Assembly: GCA_944332265.1 (NCBI GenBank)
Contig: CALVJQ010000011.1
Location: 1 to 43,995 of the forward strand
Direction of reading: 5' to 3'
Origin: an uncultured Bacilli bacterium
GTDB taxonomy: Bacteria > Bacillota_I > Bacilli_A > RF39 > UBA660
DNA length: 43,995 nt
Shown one piece after another: positions 1 through 8,048 of the stretch. The notes beneath the pieces were generated by a model. That model made no database searches, was not told the origin of the DNA, and was given only the letters and a program-made list of their open reading frames with translations. Within the stretch, counting starts at the first letter, position 1. Every line of letters starts with the position of its first letter. A program made the position numbers and the translations under genes.

Positions 1-84
1 GTATTAGGAATTTTGACAATTGTGAGTAGTTTATTATATATTTTGTTTTTATTTATTATTTTATTATTTTTTAATATTTTATAA
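1..84 (+). CDS. C-terminal end of an unidentified membrane protein (partial)
   Basis: Frame 1 is open from the first base to a TAA at 82-84. Its 27 residues are almost all Leu, Ile, Val and Phe, as in a final transmembrane helix. A terminator hairpin follows within 6 bases, which is how other genes in this window end. The low-complexity AT-rich sequence could give an open frame by chance, so this is a tentative call; the family cannot be named from so short a piece. Confidence 0.4.
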   Translation, partial: VLGILTIVSSLLYILFLFIILLFFNIL

Positions 85-89
85 TAAAA

Positions 90-119
90 AAAAATTCCTT
101 GTAATTAAGGAATTTTTGT
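90..119 (+). terminator. Intrinsic terminator
   Basis: An 11-bp perfect stem (90-100 pairs with 107-117) with a 6-base loop runs into a T-rich tract. It would end transcription of the upstream gene whose last codons lie at 1-84. The A-run on the 5' side could let it work in the other direction as well. Confidence 0.75.
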
Positions 120-155
120 TTTGATTTTATATTTTTATTATATATTTATGAAGCA

Positions 156-164
156 TGGTATAAT
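156..164 (+). promoter_or_regulatory. Extended -10 promoter for the zinc-ribbon/SH3 gene
   Basis: TGG followed directly by a perfect TATAAT (159-164) forms an extended -10 element. No good -35 box is visible. The ATG at 190 is 25 bases downstream, with an AAAGGAG ribosome-binding site between. Confidence 0.6.
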
Positions 165-189
165 GTAAATAGTAAAGGAGTTTGAGTTT

Positions 190-969
190 ATGACTTTAAT
201 AAATTGCAGGGAGTGTGGCAAGGAAATAAGTGATACTTCTAAAAGATGTATTCATTGTGGAGCTATAATAAAGAAAGAGAAGATTAAAAAGGAAAAAAAT
301 AAAGAAGTAAGTAAAAATAAGAAAAAATTAATTTTAATAATATTAGGTATAATTTTAATTATTGGAACTATCATAACTATATATTTTTTACTAAATAATA
401 ATGTAGAACAAACAAATTTAAGAGATGATACTAAAAGTCAAGTTGAAATTATTACTGATTATATAAATATAAGAGAAAATCCTAATGTTTCAAGTGATGT
501 TTTAGGAAAAGTATATCAAGGAGAAATATACACGATATTAAGCGAGAATAATGATAGTGAATATAAATGGATAGAGATTGAAACATCTAATGGAATTAGA
601 GGGTATATATCAGGTGTTGAAGATTATGTTAAGAGGTTGGAAAATCTAGATGATAATAATTTTACTAATAAAGAAGATCTTGTTGGAATTTATGAGGCAG
701 GCGACTTTAAAATAATGTTACTAGATGATTCGAATTGTAATATGATTTTTGGCTATGTTGAAGGTTATGATGATATTTCAATATCTACAAATAATTGTAA
801 GTGGTATAGCATAGATGTTAATAATGAAAAAAAAGTTTTTATTAGTTATATTGTAACTGCAACGACAATGTATGGGCAAACATATAATAAACAAGTAAGT
901 GATGAATGGACATATGCTAATGGTGCATTATCTAATGTAGAAGGTGGTTATTATACCAAAATCCAGTAA
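190..969 (+). CDS. Zinc-ribbon, single-pass membrane protein with SH3-like domain
   Basis: 259 residues. The N-terminus carries a four-cysteine zinc ribbon (C6-x2-C9 and C20-x2-C23). A Lys-rich stretch and one strongly hydrophobic helix (about residues 46-67) follow. The outer part begins with a bacterial SH3-like segment (about 84-142, with an INIRENPN motif typical of the family); SH3b domains usually bind cell-wall peptides. The last 100 residues resemble no family I can name. Predicted topology is an inside zinc ribbon and an outside SH3 domain. The ATG has a good AAAGGAG site and its own promoter. The gene is monocistronic. Domain calls are firm; the role is unknown. Confidence 0.85.
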   Translation: MTLINCRECGKEISDTSKRCIHCGAIIKKEKIKKEKNKEVSKNKKKLILIILGIILIIGTIITIYFLLNNNVEQTNLRDDTKSQVEIITDYINIRENPNVSSDVLGKVYQGEIYTILSENNDSEYKWIEIETSNGIRGYISGVEDYVKRLENLDDNNFTNKEDLVGIYEAGDFKIMLLDDSNCNMIFGYVEGYDDISISTNNCKWYSIDVNNEKKVFISYIVTATTMYGQTYNKQVSDEWTYANGALSNVEGGYYTKIQ

Positions 970-1006
970 TATGTTTGATTTATTTGAATATTAATTTATG
1001 GTTAAG

Positions 1007-1042
1007 AAAAAACTAGTAAATTTCCATATTTACTAGTTTTTT
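1007..1042. terminator. Bidirectional terminator between the SH3 gene and tRNA-Lys
   Basis: A 14-bp perfect stem (1007-1020 with 1029-1042, core ACTAGTAAA) and 8-base loop has an A-run on the left arm and a T-run on the right, so it can stop transcription from both sides. It ends the plus-strand gene at 969 and the minus-strand tRNA-Lys. Confidence 0.85.
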
Positions 1043-1052
1043 AATATTCAAA

Positions 1053-1128
1053 TGGTGTCCCCTTAGGGATTCGAACCCTAGACCCACTGATTAAGAGTCA
1101 GTTGCTCTACCAACTGAGCTAAGGAGAC
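1053..1128 (-). tRNA. tRNA-Lys (anticodon CTT)
   Basis: On the minus strand a 76-base cloverleaf is visible. The 7-bp acceptor stem is GTCTCCT with AGGGGAC (one G-T pair). The D-arm contains AGCTCAGTTGGTAGAGC, the anticodon loop is CTCTTAA (anticodon CTT, reading AAG), the T-arm contains GGTTCGAATCC, and the discriminator A is followed by an encoded CCA (1053-1055). All arms pair well, so it looks functional. Confidence 0.97.
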
Positions 1129-1245
1129 ATTTTTTCTCAGTACATGATAAATTATACAATAAAAATTAAATAAATGCTAGATATAAATAATATTTTTTTA
1201 AAAAAAGTAAAATTTTATGATAATATATTGACAGGAGTGATTTCG

Positions 1246-1563
1246 ATGTATCAAGATTTAACTGATGAAGAGAAAAAGAGTTTGAGATTTGAGTATATTA
1301 AAACTCAAAAGGGATATGAGATGATTGCTAGACTTAATCGTTTAGTTTTAGAGGGGTTATTTTGTTTAGTAACTTTTGTTGTTACAATTTGTGCGATATT
1401 TATATTAGATTTAGCTTCTTGGTATTGGGCATTTGTTGGTTTAACTTTATTTTGTGGAATATTGTTTTTAGTAGGTCAATATAAAATTAGAATGAGAGAG
1501 TATAATAAATTTTATACAGCAAAATATAAAAATACAAAAAAGAAGTTGACGAAGGTTAAATAA
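1246..1563 (+). CDS. Small two-helix membrane protein of unknown function
   Basis: 105 residues from an ATG preceded by ACAGGAG at 1231-1237. An in-frame ATG 72 bases upstream exists but has no ribosome-binding site and its extra residues are AT-driven, so I prefer 1246. The chain has a polar helical start, two hydrophobic helices (about residues 37-57 and 59-79), and a Lys-rich tail, fitting a hairpin membrane protein with both ends inside. A TGA-TAATAT extended -10 at 1218-1226 could drive it. It lies between two tRNA genes. I do not recognise the family. Confidence 0.7.
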   Translation: MYQDLTDEEKKSLRFEYIKTQKGYEMIARLNRLVLEGLFCLVTFVVTICAIFILDLASWYWAFVGLTLFCGILFLVGQYKIRMREYNKFYTAKYKNTKKKLTKVK

Positions 1564-1594
1564 TTAGTTATAATTTATTTGTTACCTTGGTTAT

Positions 1595-1685
1595 GGAGCA
1601 GTACTCAAGAGGCTGAAGAGGCGCCCCTGCTAAGGGTGTAGGTCGGGTAACTGGCGCGAGAGTTCAAATCTCTCCTGCTCCGCCA
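1595..1685 (+). tRNA. tRNA-Ser (anticodon GCT)
   Basis: A 91-base class II tRNA. The acceptor stem GGAGCAG pairs with CTGCTCC, the anticodon loop is CTGCTAA (anticodon GCT, reading AGC and AGT), a long variable arm lies between the anticodon and T arms, and the T-arm contains GAGTTCAAATCTC. The discriminator G is followed by an encoded CCA (1683-1685). The long variable arm is diagnostic of serine or leucine tRNAs, and the anticodon decides for serine. Confidence 0.97.
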
Positions 1686-1695
1686 TTTAATATAT

Positions 1696-1724
1696 AACTC
1701 AAGTATTACTTGAGTTTTTTTCTT
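1696..1724 (+). terminator. Terminator after tRNA-Ser
   Basis: An 8-bp stem AACTCAAG/CTTGAGTT (1696-1703 with 1709-1716) with a 5-base loop is followed by a long T-rich tract, 10 bases after the tRNA 3' end. Confidence 0.88.
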
Positions 1725-1753
1725 TTATTAAACATATATTTTAATGGTGATCG

Positions 1754-2401
1754 ATGTTGCGTAAATTAATAAAAAATGATTTTTCTTATATAAAATATAA
1801 TAATTTATTATTAAATGAATTAAGTTTAGTAAAAGATATTAGAAAAAGGGTTGTTTTAATTGCTAAATTTATGTTAGATAAATTTCCTAAATTACCTTAT
1901 TTTTGGGGTGGTGGACACCATGATTCTTATAACGAACTTGTAGGGATTAATAAAAATTGGGGTAGATTACGAAGAATAGAAGATGATGGTTGTTTAAAGC
2001 AAGAAAAGGGAAAACTATACCCTTATTCTTTAGATTGTTCAGGTTTTGTTACATGGGTTTTTATTAATGCAGGATATAAGTATAATAATAAAGTTAATAA
2101 AGATATATTAGATACAAGAGATATTTTAAAGTTAGGTAAGAAGTATTTAATTAAAGATAATTTTAATATTATTGATATTGGTGATATTGCATGGATGGAT
2201 GGACATGTGGGGATAATAATAAATGTTTGGGATAGATATTTAGATATTGTTCATGTGTCATTAAGTGGAGAAGGTTTAAATATGACAAGAATTGATAATA
2301 ATGGGTTTATTGTTTTTGACGATTTAGGAGAAATGAAAGAGTGTAAAATAGACAGAAGAGGGATAAAGTATTTTACCCATGTTATTAAAATAAGATATTA
2401 A
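1754..2401 (+). CDS. NlpC/P60-like cysteine hydrolase
   Basis: 215 residues. The catalytic signature DCSGFV places the nucleophile at C95, followed by GHVGI with H151 and a third polar residue, probably H167, in an IVHVS strand. This is the order Cys-His-His of the NlpC/P60 papain-like amidases, which cut peptide stems of peptidoglycan or related amides. There is no signal peptide, which is odd for a wall hydrolase, so it may act inside the cell or leave by another route. A region with PYFWGGGHHDS before the Cys matches the substrate-groove stretch of the family. The start ATG follows GGTGATCG. It stands alone between tRNA-Ser and pflB. Confidence 0.82.
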   Translation: MLRKLIKNDFSYIKYNNLLLNELSLVKDIRKRVVLIAKFMLDKFPKLPYFWGGGHHDSYNELVGINKNWGRLRRIEDDGCLKQEKGKLYPYSLDCSGFVTWVFINAGYKYNNKVNKDILDTRDILKLGKKYLIKDNFNIIDIGDIAWMDGHVGIIINVWDRYLDIVHVSLSGEGLNMTRIDNNGFIVFDDLGEMKECKIDRRGIKYFTHVIKIRY

Positions 2402-2459
2402 AAAATATGTTAAGATGTGTAAAAAAATATATTATTTTTTAATTATTATAATTAATTTA

Positions 2460-2468
2460 TGGTAAAAT
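2460..2468 (+). promoter_or_regulatory. Extended -10 promoter of pflB-pflA
   Basis: TGG then TAAAAT (2463-2468) lies 25 bases before the pflB start, with an AGGAGGAG ribosome-binding site between. A second TATAAT at 2447-2452 might also serve. No clear -35 or Rex-type operator is seen. Confidence 0.5.
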
Positions 2469-2492
2469 TTTGATGTTAGGAGGAGTTTTTAT

Positions 2493-4730
2493 ATGAAAGA
2501 AGAATGGAAAGGATTTAATGAAGGGGTATGGACTAAAGAAATAAATGTTAGTGATTTTATTAAAAAGAATTATACTCCTTATGAAGGAAATGAAAGTTTT
2601 TTAGTTGGACCAACTGATAAAACTAAGAGAGTATTAAAAGTATATGAAGATATGTGTCTTGAAGAGGTAAAGAAGCATGTAATTGATATTGATGTTGAGC
2701 ATCCAGCTGCTATTAATGCTTTTAAACCTGGATATATTTCTGAAGATGATGATGTTATTGTAGGTTTACAAACTGATAAATTAGGTAAGAGAAGTATCGT
2801 TCCTAAGGGCGGTATTAAAATGGTTTATCAAGAATTAGAAGCTTATGGTTATAAGATGGATCCTGAATTAGAAAAATTTATTAAAGAAACTAATTTAGTA
2901 AAAACACATAATGATGGAGTTTTTGATGCTTATACTAAAGAAATTAGAACTGCTAGACATGTTAAATTATTAACTGGATTACCTGATGCTTATGGTAGAG
3001 GACGTATTATTGGTGATTATCGTCGTATTGCTCTTTATGGTGTTGACTATTTAATGGAACAAAAACAATATGATTTTGATAATATGAAGATTACAGTAAT
3101 GGATGATGAAACTATTCGTTTACGTGAAGAAATTTCAATGCAATATAGAGCTTTAAAAGAAATGAAAGAGATGGCTGCTAGTTATGGCTTTGATATTTCT
3201 AAACCAGCACGTAATGCTAAAGAAGCTGTTCAATGGACATATTTTGGATATTTAGCTGCTATTAAGGAAAATAATGGTGCTGCTATGTCTTTAGGTCGTG
3301 TTGATGCGTTTTTTGATATATACTTCGAAAGGGATTTAGCTAATGGAGTTTTAACAGAAGAAGAAGCACAAGAAATTATTGATCAATTTGTTATTAAATT
3401 AAGAGCTGCTAGACACTTAAGAACTCCTGAATATGATGAGTTGTTCTCAGGAGATCCTACTTGGGTTACTTGTTCTTTAGGTGGTATGACTAATGAAGGA
3501 AAGACAATGGTAAATAAGACTTCATTTAGAATTGTTCATACTTTAGAGAACTTAGAGAGTGCTCCAGAACCTAATATGACTATTTTATGGGCTCAAGATT
3601 TACCAGATAGTTGGAAGAAGTATTGTTCTAAAATTAGTATTGCTACTGATTCTATTCAATATGAAAATGATGATGTAATGCGTCCTAGTATGGGAGATGA
3701 TTATGCCATTGCTTGTTGTGTTTCTTCTATGAGAGAGGGAAAAGACATGCAATTCTTTGGAGCTCGTTGTAATCTAGCTAAAACATTATTATATGCTATT
3801 AATGGTGGAGTAGATGAAGTTAGACGTCAATTAGTTATTCCAGGTTTTGAAAAGATGACTGATGAAGTATTAGATTATGACAAAGTAAAAGAAGCTTATT
3901 TTAGAATGATGAAGGAAGTAGCTAGAATATATAGTGATGCAATGAATATTATTCATTACATGCATGATAAATATGCTTATGAAGCAGGTCAAATGGCATT
4001 ACATGATACTTATGTAAATCGTTTAATGGCTTATGGAGTAGCAGGTTTTTCTGTAGCAGTTGATTCTTTATCTGCTATTAAATACGCAAAAGTAAAACCT
4101 ATTAGAGATGAAGAAGGTATTACTGTTGATTTTGAAATTGAAGGAGATTATCCTAAATATGGTAATGATGATGATCGTGTAGATGATATTGCTAAAGAAA
4201 TAATTGAAAAGTTCTATCAAGAATTATGTACACATCCTTGTTATAGAAATGCTCATCCTACATTATCTATTTTAACTATTACTTCAAATGTTGTTTATGG
4301 TTCTAATACAGGAGCTACTCCTGATGGTAGAAAAGCTGGAGTTGCATTTGCTCCTGGGGCTAATCCTATGCATGGTAGAGATATATCTGGAGCTGTTGCT
4401 TCATTGAATTCAGTAGCTAAATTAGATTGGGCAAATTGCTGTCGTGATGGTATTTCTAATACTTTCTCTGTAGTTCCTGCTGCTTTAGGTAATACTGAAG
4501 ATGAAAGAGTTGAAAATTTAGTTGCTTTAATGGATGGTTATTTTGGTCAAGGAGCTCATCATTTAAATGTTAATGTTTTAAATAGAGATACATTAATTGA
4601 TGCAATGAATAATCCTTCAAAATATCCATTACTTACAATAAGAGTTTCTGGATATGCTGTAAGATTTAATAAATTAACTAGAAAACAACAAGAAGAAGTT
4701 ATATCTCGTACATTCCATGAGAAGATGTAA
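2493..4730 (+). CDS. pflB: Pyruvate formate-lyase (formate C-acetyltransferase)
   Basis: 745 residues, the usual length. It converts pyruvate and CoA to acetyl-CoA and formate in anaerobic fermentation. The two active-site cysteines are adjacent at C408-C409 in ACCVSSM, and the glycyl-radical site is G720 in RVSGYAVRF near the C-terminus, both intact. Substrate-pocket stretches such as GRVDAFFD and [13 protein letters not shown] are present. Translation starts at an ATG after a strong AGGAGGAG. The stop codon overlaps the start of pflA by one base, so enzyme and activase are translationally coupled. Identification is secure. Codon choice is visibly richer in favoured codons than its neighbours, suggesting high expression. 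Confidence 0.98.
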   Translation: MKEEWKGFNEGVWTKEINVSDFIKKNYTPYEGNESFLVGPTDKTKRVLKVYEDMCLEEVKKHVIDIDVEHPAAINAFKPGYISEDDDVIVGLQTDKLGKRSIVPKGGIKMVYQELEAYGYKMDPELEKFIKETNLVKTHNDGVFDAYTKEIRTARHVKLLTGLPDAYGRGRIIGDYRRIALYGVDYLMEQKQYDFDNMKITVMDDETIRLREEISMQYRALKEMKEMAASYGFDISKPARNAKEAVQWTYFGYLAAIKENNGAAMSLGRVDAFFDIYFERDLANGVLTEEEAQEIIDQFVIKLRAARHLRTPEYDELFSGDPTWVTCSLGGMTNEGKTMVNKTSFRIVHTLENLESAPEPNMTILWAQDLPDSWKKYCSKISIATDSIQYENDDVMRPSMGDDYAIACCVSSMREGKDMQFFGARCNLAKTLLYAINGGVDEVRRQLVIPGFEKMTDEVLDYDKVKEAYFRMMKEVARIYSDAMNIIHYMHDKYAYEAGQMALHDTYVNRLMAYGVAGFSVAVDSLSAIKYAKVKPIRDEEGITVDFEIEGDYPKYGNDDDRVDDIAKEIIEKFYQELCTHPCYRNAHPTLSILTITSNVVYGSNTGATPDGRKAGVAFAPGANPMHGRDISGAVASLNSVAKLDWANCCRDGISNTFSVVPAALGNTEDERVENLVALMDGYFGQGAHHLNVNVLNRDTLIDAMNNPSKYPLLTIRVSGYAVRFNKLTRKQQEEVISRTFHEKM

Positions 4731-5452
4731 TGATTAAAGGTTCGATTGATTCAATTGAAACATTTGGTTTAGTAGATGGACCCGGTATTCGTACCGTGGT
4801 CTTTCTTAACGGATGTAGTTTAAGATGTAAGTATTGCCATAATCCAGAAATGTGGCAGATGAAAGAACTTAATTATACTCCTCTAGAAATTACAAAGAGA
4901 GTAATTCGTAATAAACCTTATTTTAAAAGAAATAATGGAGGAGTTACTTTTTCTGGTGGGGAACCATTATTACAATATGATTTTTTAGTTGAAACTTGTA
5001 AATTATTAAAGGAACAAGGTATTCATATTGCAATAGATACTGCAGGAATTGGCATAGGTGATTATCAAGAATTATTTAAATATATAGATATGGTATTACT
5101 TGATATAAAACATATTACAACTAAGGGGTATAATGATATTACTTGTCGAGATTATTTAGATAAATTTTTTGCTTTTGTTCAAGAACTTAACAAAACTGAT
5201 ATTGAAGTATGGATTAGACAGGTTGTTGTACCCGGAGTCCATGATAATGAAGAATATATGCATGATTTAGCTTTATTTATCAAAAAATATATTAAAAATG
5301 TTAAGAGAGTTGATTTTTTACCTTACCATAAACTAGGTGGCGAAAAATATGATACTTTGAAGTTAGATAATCCTTATAAGGATAAACCAGCTATGGATAA
5401 GGATAAATGTGATCAATTATATGAAGTATTTTTAGAAGATTTTAAAAAATAA
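4730..5452 (+). CDS. pflA: Pyruvate formate-lyase-activating enzyme
   Basis: 240 residues. A radical-SAM enzyme that generates the glycyl radical on PflB using a [4Fe-4S] cluster and S-adenosylmethionine. The cluster cysteines are C29, C33 and C36 in NGCSLRCKYCHNPEMW, and the SAM-binding GGEP motif follows in TFSGGEPLL. Length and order match the PflA family. The ATG overlaps the pflB stop (TAATG) with no strong separate ribosome-binding site, consistent with coupling. The 5' arm of its terminator lies inside the last codons. Confidence 0.97.
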   Translation: MIKGSIDSIETFGLVDGPGIRTVVFLNGCSLRCKYCHNPEMWQMKELNYTPLEITKRVIRNKPYFKRNNGGVTFSGGEPLLQYDFLVETCKLLKEQGIHIAIDTAGIGIGDYQELFKYIDMVLLDIKHITTKGYNDITCRDYLDKFFAFVQELNKTDIEVWIRQVVVPGVHDNEEYMHDLALFIKKYIKNVKRVDFLPYHKLGGEKYDTLKLDNPYKDKPAMDKDKCDQLYEVFLEDFKK

Positions 5453-5468
5453 AATCTTCTTTTTTTTT
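5434..5468 (+). terminator. Terminator of pflB-pflA
   Basis: An 11-bp stem (5434-5444 with 5450-5460, AGAAGATTTTA and its complement) with loop AAAAA is followed by eight T. The pflA stop codon (5450-5452) opens the 3' arm. Confidence 0.9.
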
Positions 5469-5505
5469 GACATTTTGATGTCAAAAAATAAAAAAGTTTT
5501 ATAAT
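5463..5505 (+). promoter_or_regulatory. Hairpin followed by a TATAAT box upstream of the unknown gene
   Basis: Directly after the pfl terminator an 11-bp inverted repeat (5463-5473 with 5478-5488, core TGACAT/ATGTCA) has a 4-base loop. A perfect TATAAT sits at 5500-5505. The right arm of the repeat falls where a -35 box would be, so it may be an operator, or simply a second terminator stem. No firm assignment is possible. Confidence 0.4.
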
Positions 5506-5566
5506 AAATTGGACAATTTTTTAGATATGTGGTAGTTTAGACATAGCTTGAAGGGAGGGGAATCAT

Positions 5567-5650
5567 ATGTTAGATGTTAATTGTCGGTCTAATATGGATA
5601 ATGACGAAGAAGATGGTTCCTCTTCGTTATACTTGGAATATATATGGTAA
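5567..5650 (+). CDS. Possible 27-residue leader peptide or small protein
   Basis: An ATG preceded by a very strong GAAGGGAGGGG (5550-5560) opens 27 codons that end with TAA at 5648-5650. The peptide has an acidic centre (DNDEEDG) and an aromatic end (YLEYIW). Within the ORF ACGAAGA (5604-5610) can pair with TCTTCGT (5621-5627). The gene at 5689 starts 38 bases later with its own ribosome-binding site. It may be a leader peptide affecting that gene, or an independent small protein; the strong Shine-Dalgarno is the main evidence that it is translated. Confidence 0.45.
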   Translation: MLDVNCRSNMDNDEEDGSSSLYLEYIW

Positions 5651-5688
5651 AGGAGATAAAGATATATTAAAAGAAAGGGTTGATTAAA

Positions 5689-6375
5689 ATGAAAATTGTT
5701 TTAAACAAGAATAATGGGGGAATGATTTGTCATGTTCAAGTAAAAGATTTTTTACGTTTGGCAAGAATTAGAGGAGATAAAAAATTTGCTCAGTATTATG
5801 TTCATTTTATAAATAAAGGTAAAGGGGATTTTGATTTTATTGATATTTCTGAATCACGTTATATAGATGATGTATTACATTGCAGTGAAATAGCTAATTT
5901 TATGGATTATAAAGATATGGCTGTAAGTGATATAAGTCAACAAATAGTACAATGGTATACTTTCTTAGCTAATACGGGTAATAAGAATGAAGAAAATAGT
6001 AAAATAAGTGATTTAAGAGATATTATTGCTTATAAAAAAGGAGAATTAGGATATCCAATTCCATTAGTTTTAGATAGTAGACTAACAGCTCATGATGAAG
6101 ACCATAAATTATTTTTTAGTAGTAGTATTATTAAAGACTGTTATGTTATTAAAACGATAGATCATAGTTTAATTAGTAGTATTGATTATGAGAAGTTTTT
6201 GAATAAGGTAATTGATGAAATATTTCAAAATGATTATCCTTCTATAGATATTGAAGATAGAAAGGTAGCTGTACATGTTAATGATGATAATATATTAATT
6301 GTTGTTAATAATACTAATAAGAAAAAAAGTTTGGTAGGAAATATCCTTAGTAAGATAATTAAAGTAAATAAATAA
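5689..6375 (+). CDS. Unknown soluble protein
   Basis: 228 residues from an ATG nine bases after GAAAGGG. A TTG nine bases further upstream is a weaker alternative start. No signal peptide, membrane helix or known catalytic motif is visible. The composition is rich in Asp, Ile and Lys, with a central HDEDHKLFFSSS stretch and a basic hydrophobic tail (VGNILSKIIKVNK). It is monocistronic, preceded by the possible 27-residue ORF and followed by a terminator shared with the opposing lipoprotein gene. I do not recognise the family. Confidence 0.8.
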   Translation: MKIVLNKNNGGMICHVQVKDFLRLARIRGDKKFAQYYVHFINKGKGDFDFIDISESRYIDDVLHCSEIANFMDYKDMAVSDISQQIVQWYTFLANTGNKNEENSKISDLRDIIAYKKGELGYPIPLVLDSRLTAHDEDHKLFFSSSIIKDCYVIKTIDHSLISSIDYEKFLNKVIDEIFQNDYPSIDIEDRKVAVHVNDDNILIVVNNTNKKKSLVGNILSKIIKVNK

Positions 6376-6405
6376 AAAGAATTATCAGTTTAGATAATTC
6401 TTTTT
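6374..6405. terminator. Bidirectional terminator between convergent genes
   Basis: A 13-bp perfect stem (6374-6386 with 6393-6405, AAAAAGAATTATC and its complement) with a 6-base loop lies between the plus gene ending at 6375 and the minus gene ending at 6407. A-runs and T-runs on both flanks let it serve both. Confidence 0.92.
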
Positions 6406-6406
6406 A

Positions 6407-7276
6407 TTATTCTAGAACAACGTCAGATATTTTAGTAATAAAGCCATTCATAATAGTTAAGTAGTTATCTCCATTAGTTCTTTCTTGATCTGTTAAAGTA
6501 GTCATTGTATTAATTTCTATTAATTCAGCTTTATAATTATCAACGATATCTTTTATACTGTCTGAGACGTTGTCTTTATCATCTACGAATATTTTAGTAT
6601 ATGTTTTATCTTTGAATTTATTTTTAATACTACTTGTTATATTATTTTCACCACTTATATTAATAATTTTAAAACCATATTTTTCTAAGAAACCAAATGA
6701 ATTATATGCTATTACGATAGTTTCATTATTGTTTTTAATAGCAGCTTTAGCAATGGTTCTTAATTCGGCATCTAAGGTGGTTAAGCTTTCTTCTAGTTGA
6801 TTATAGTTTTTTTCTATTTCTTCAGCTGTATATTTTGAAGAACTAAGATTTTCTAAGTCATCTTTAATTGTATTAGCTAGCATAAGGAAGTTATTAGGAT
6901 TTAACCATAATTCTTCAAGGCCATATTTATATTTCAGTCCATATGAAGCATCGATTATTTGTAAATCGCCGTTTTTATTAATTAATGTTTTGGCTATTTC
7001 TTTTTCATTACTTAGACCATTATAAACGAATAAGGAAGTTGTTTTAGCATAGTCGTTTATTTGTTTTTCGGTTAGTTTATATTCTTCAATATTTGTATCA
7101 TTAGGATAGATACTAGTTATGTTACTTTTATCACCATATAAAACGTTTACTAGGTATTCAATAGGATAAATAGTAGTTGTGATATTTGAGCCTTCTAGTT
7201 TATCATTATTGCATCCAGTAGTAAGTGTTAAGATAGCTATTGATAGTATTATTAATAATATATTTCTTCTTTTCAT
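6407..7276 (-). CDS. ZnuA/AdcA-like substrate-binding lipoprotein lacking histidine ligands
   Basis: 289 residues. A lipoprotein signal peptide ends in the lipobox LTTGC (lipidated C22). The rest follows the metal ABC-transporter binding-protein fold: an ITTTIYPIEYLV first strand, a long central helix linking two lobes, and a C-terminal TLTDQERTNGDNYLTIMNG stretch typical of ZnuA proteins. The family binds Zn or Mn with His, Glu and Asp. Here the whole protein contains no histidine: the usual DPH-type loop reads YPNDTNIEEY and the second His site reads AYNSFGF. No permease or ATPase gene is adjacent. It may bind another ligand or act in adhesion or signalling. The ATG has a perfect AAGGAGG. 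Confidence 0.85.
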   Translation of the reverse strand: MKRRNILLIILSIAILTLTTGCNNDKLEGSNITTTIYPIEYLVNVLYGDKSNITSIYPNDTNIEEYKLTEKQINDYAKTTSLFVYNGLSNEKEIAKTLINKNGDLQIIDASYGLKYKYGLEELWLNPNNFLMLANTIKDDLENLSSSKYTAEEIEKNYNQLEESLTTLDAELRTIAKAAIKNNNETIVIAYNSFGFLEKYGFKIINISGENNITSSIKNKFKDKTYTKIFVDDKDNVSDSIKDIVDNYKAELIEINTMTTLTDQERTNGDNYLTIMNGFITKISDVVLE

Positions 7277-7307
7277 AAATCCTCCTTAGGATAATAATCT
7301 ATTAATT

Positions 7308-7336
7308 ATTTTACTATAAAAAGATATTTTTGTAAA
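7308..7336 (-). promoter_or_regulatory. Promoter of the ZnuA-like lipoprotein gene
   Basis: On the minus strand TTTACA (7331-7336) and TAAAAT (7308-7313) are separated by exactly 17 bases, with the start codon about 31 bases downstream of the -10 box. It points away from the rnc promoter. Confidence 0.65.
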
Positions 7337-7363
7337 ATAAGTTTAGTAAATATTGTAATATTT

Positions 7364-7372
7364 TGGTATAAT
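7364..7372 (+). promoter_or_regulatory. Extended -10 promoter of rnc-smc
   Basis: TGG then TATAAT (7367-7372). The rnc ATG lies only 16 bases beyond the -10 box, so the transcript leader would be about 10 bases, just enough for the GGTGAT ribosome-binding site. Confidence 0.65.
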
Positions 7373-7388
7373 TGGATTGGTGATAAAA

Positions 7389-8039
7389 ATGGACTTTTTA
7401 AAAAAATTTGGAATCGAGATTAAGAATAAAGATTTATTGTTACAAGCTTTGACTCATTCTTCTTATTCTAATGAACATAATGTTAAGAATTATGAACGTT
7501 TAGAATTTTTAGGAGATGCTGTTTTACAAATTTTAATGAGTGATTATTTATATAATAATATGGATTTGTCTGAAGGAGATATGAGTAAGACAAGAGCTTC
7601 TTATGTTTGTGAAAGTGCTTGTTGTAAGTATGCGGAGCTAGTAGAGTATAAACCTTATATTAGAGTTGGTCATGGACAAATGCATAATATTAATGATACT
7701 ATTGTGGCTGATATTTTTGAAAGTATTATGGGATGTATTTATTTAGATCAAGGTTTAGAGGCTGCTCGTTCTTTGTTTAATCAAGTTGTTATTCCTTGTG
7801 TAAAGGATCATCGTATTTTTTTAGGTGATTATAAGAGTCGTTTACAAGAATTAGTTCAAACGACTAAAAAATCTTTAGAATATCGTTTGGTTGGAGAGAA
7901 GGGTCCTGCTCATGATAAGGAATTTACAGTTGAGGTAGTTATAGATAATATTGTTTATGGCCGCGGAGTTGGTAAATCGAAGAAGGAAGCTGAGCAAAAA
8001 GCAGCTTTAGATGCTTATAATAAACAAGCTAGATTATAG
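7389..8039 (+). CDS. rnc: Ribonuclease III
   Basis: 216 residues. It cleaves double-stranded RNA in rRNA processing and decay. The catalytic signature ERLEFLGD spans residues 36-43 and the second acidic site is in VADIFESIMGC; the C-terminal 65 residues form the double-stranded RNA-binding domain ending in KSKKEAEQKAA. An in-frame TTG-GTG 12 bases upstream was rejected because the ribosome-binding site GGTGAT would lie inside it. smc follows after 9 bases, the common Firmicutes rnc-smc pair, though ftsY is not next in line here. Confidence 0.96.
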   Translation: MDFLKKFGIEIKNKDLLLQALTHSSYSNEHNVKNYERLEFLGDAVLQILMSDYLYNNMDLSEGDMSKTRASYVCESACCKYAELVEYKPYIRVGHGQMHNINDTIVADIFESIMGCIYLDQGLEAARSLFNQVVIPCVKDHRIFLGDYKSRLQELVQTTKKSLEYRLVGEKGPAHDKEFTVEVVIDNIVYGRGVGKSKKEAEQKAALDAYNKQARL

Positions 8040-8048
8040 GTGATATTA

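Noticed and set aside
1229-1234. TTGACA as a -35 box at the small membrane protein gene
   Set aside because: It overlaps the ribosome-binding site and lies only 12 bases before the ATG, so it cannot serve that gene; no -10 box follows at the right distance.
5467-5505. TTGACA (5467-5472) paired with TATAAT (5500-5505) as a promoter
   Set aside because: The spacing is 27 bases, ten more than workable. The TATAAT may still act alone or with a weak -35 in the right arm of the hairpin.
6570-6800. Hydrophobic 76-codon frame opposite the ZnuA-like gene
   Set aside because: It is the reverse complement of a real gene; the hydrophobic residues come from Asn/Lys/Asp codons on the coding strand. No ribosome-binding site.
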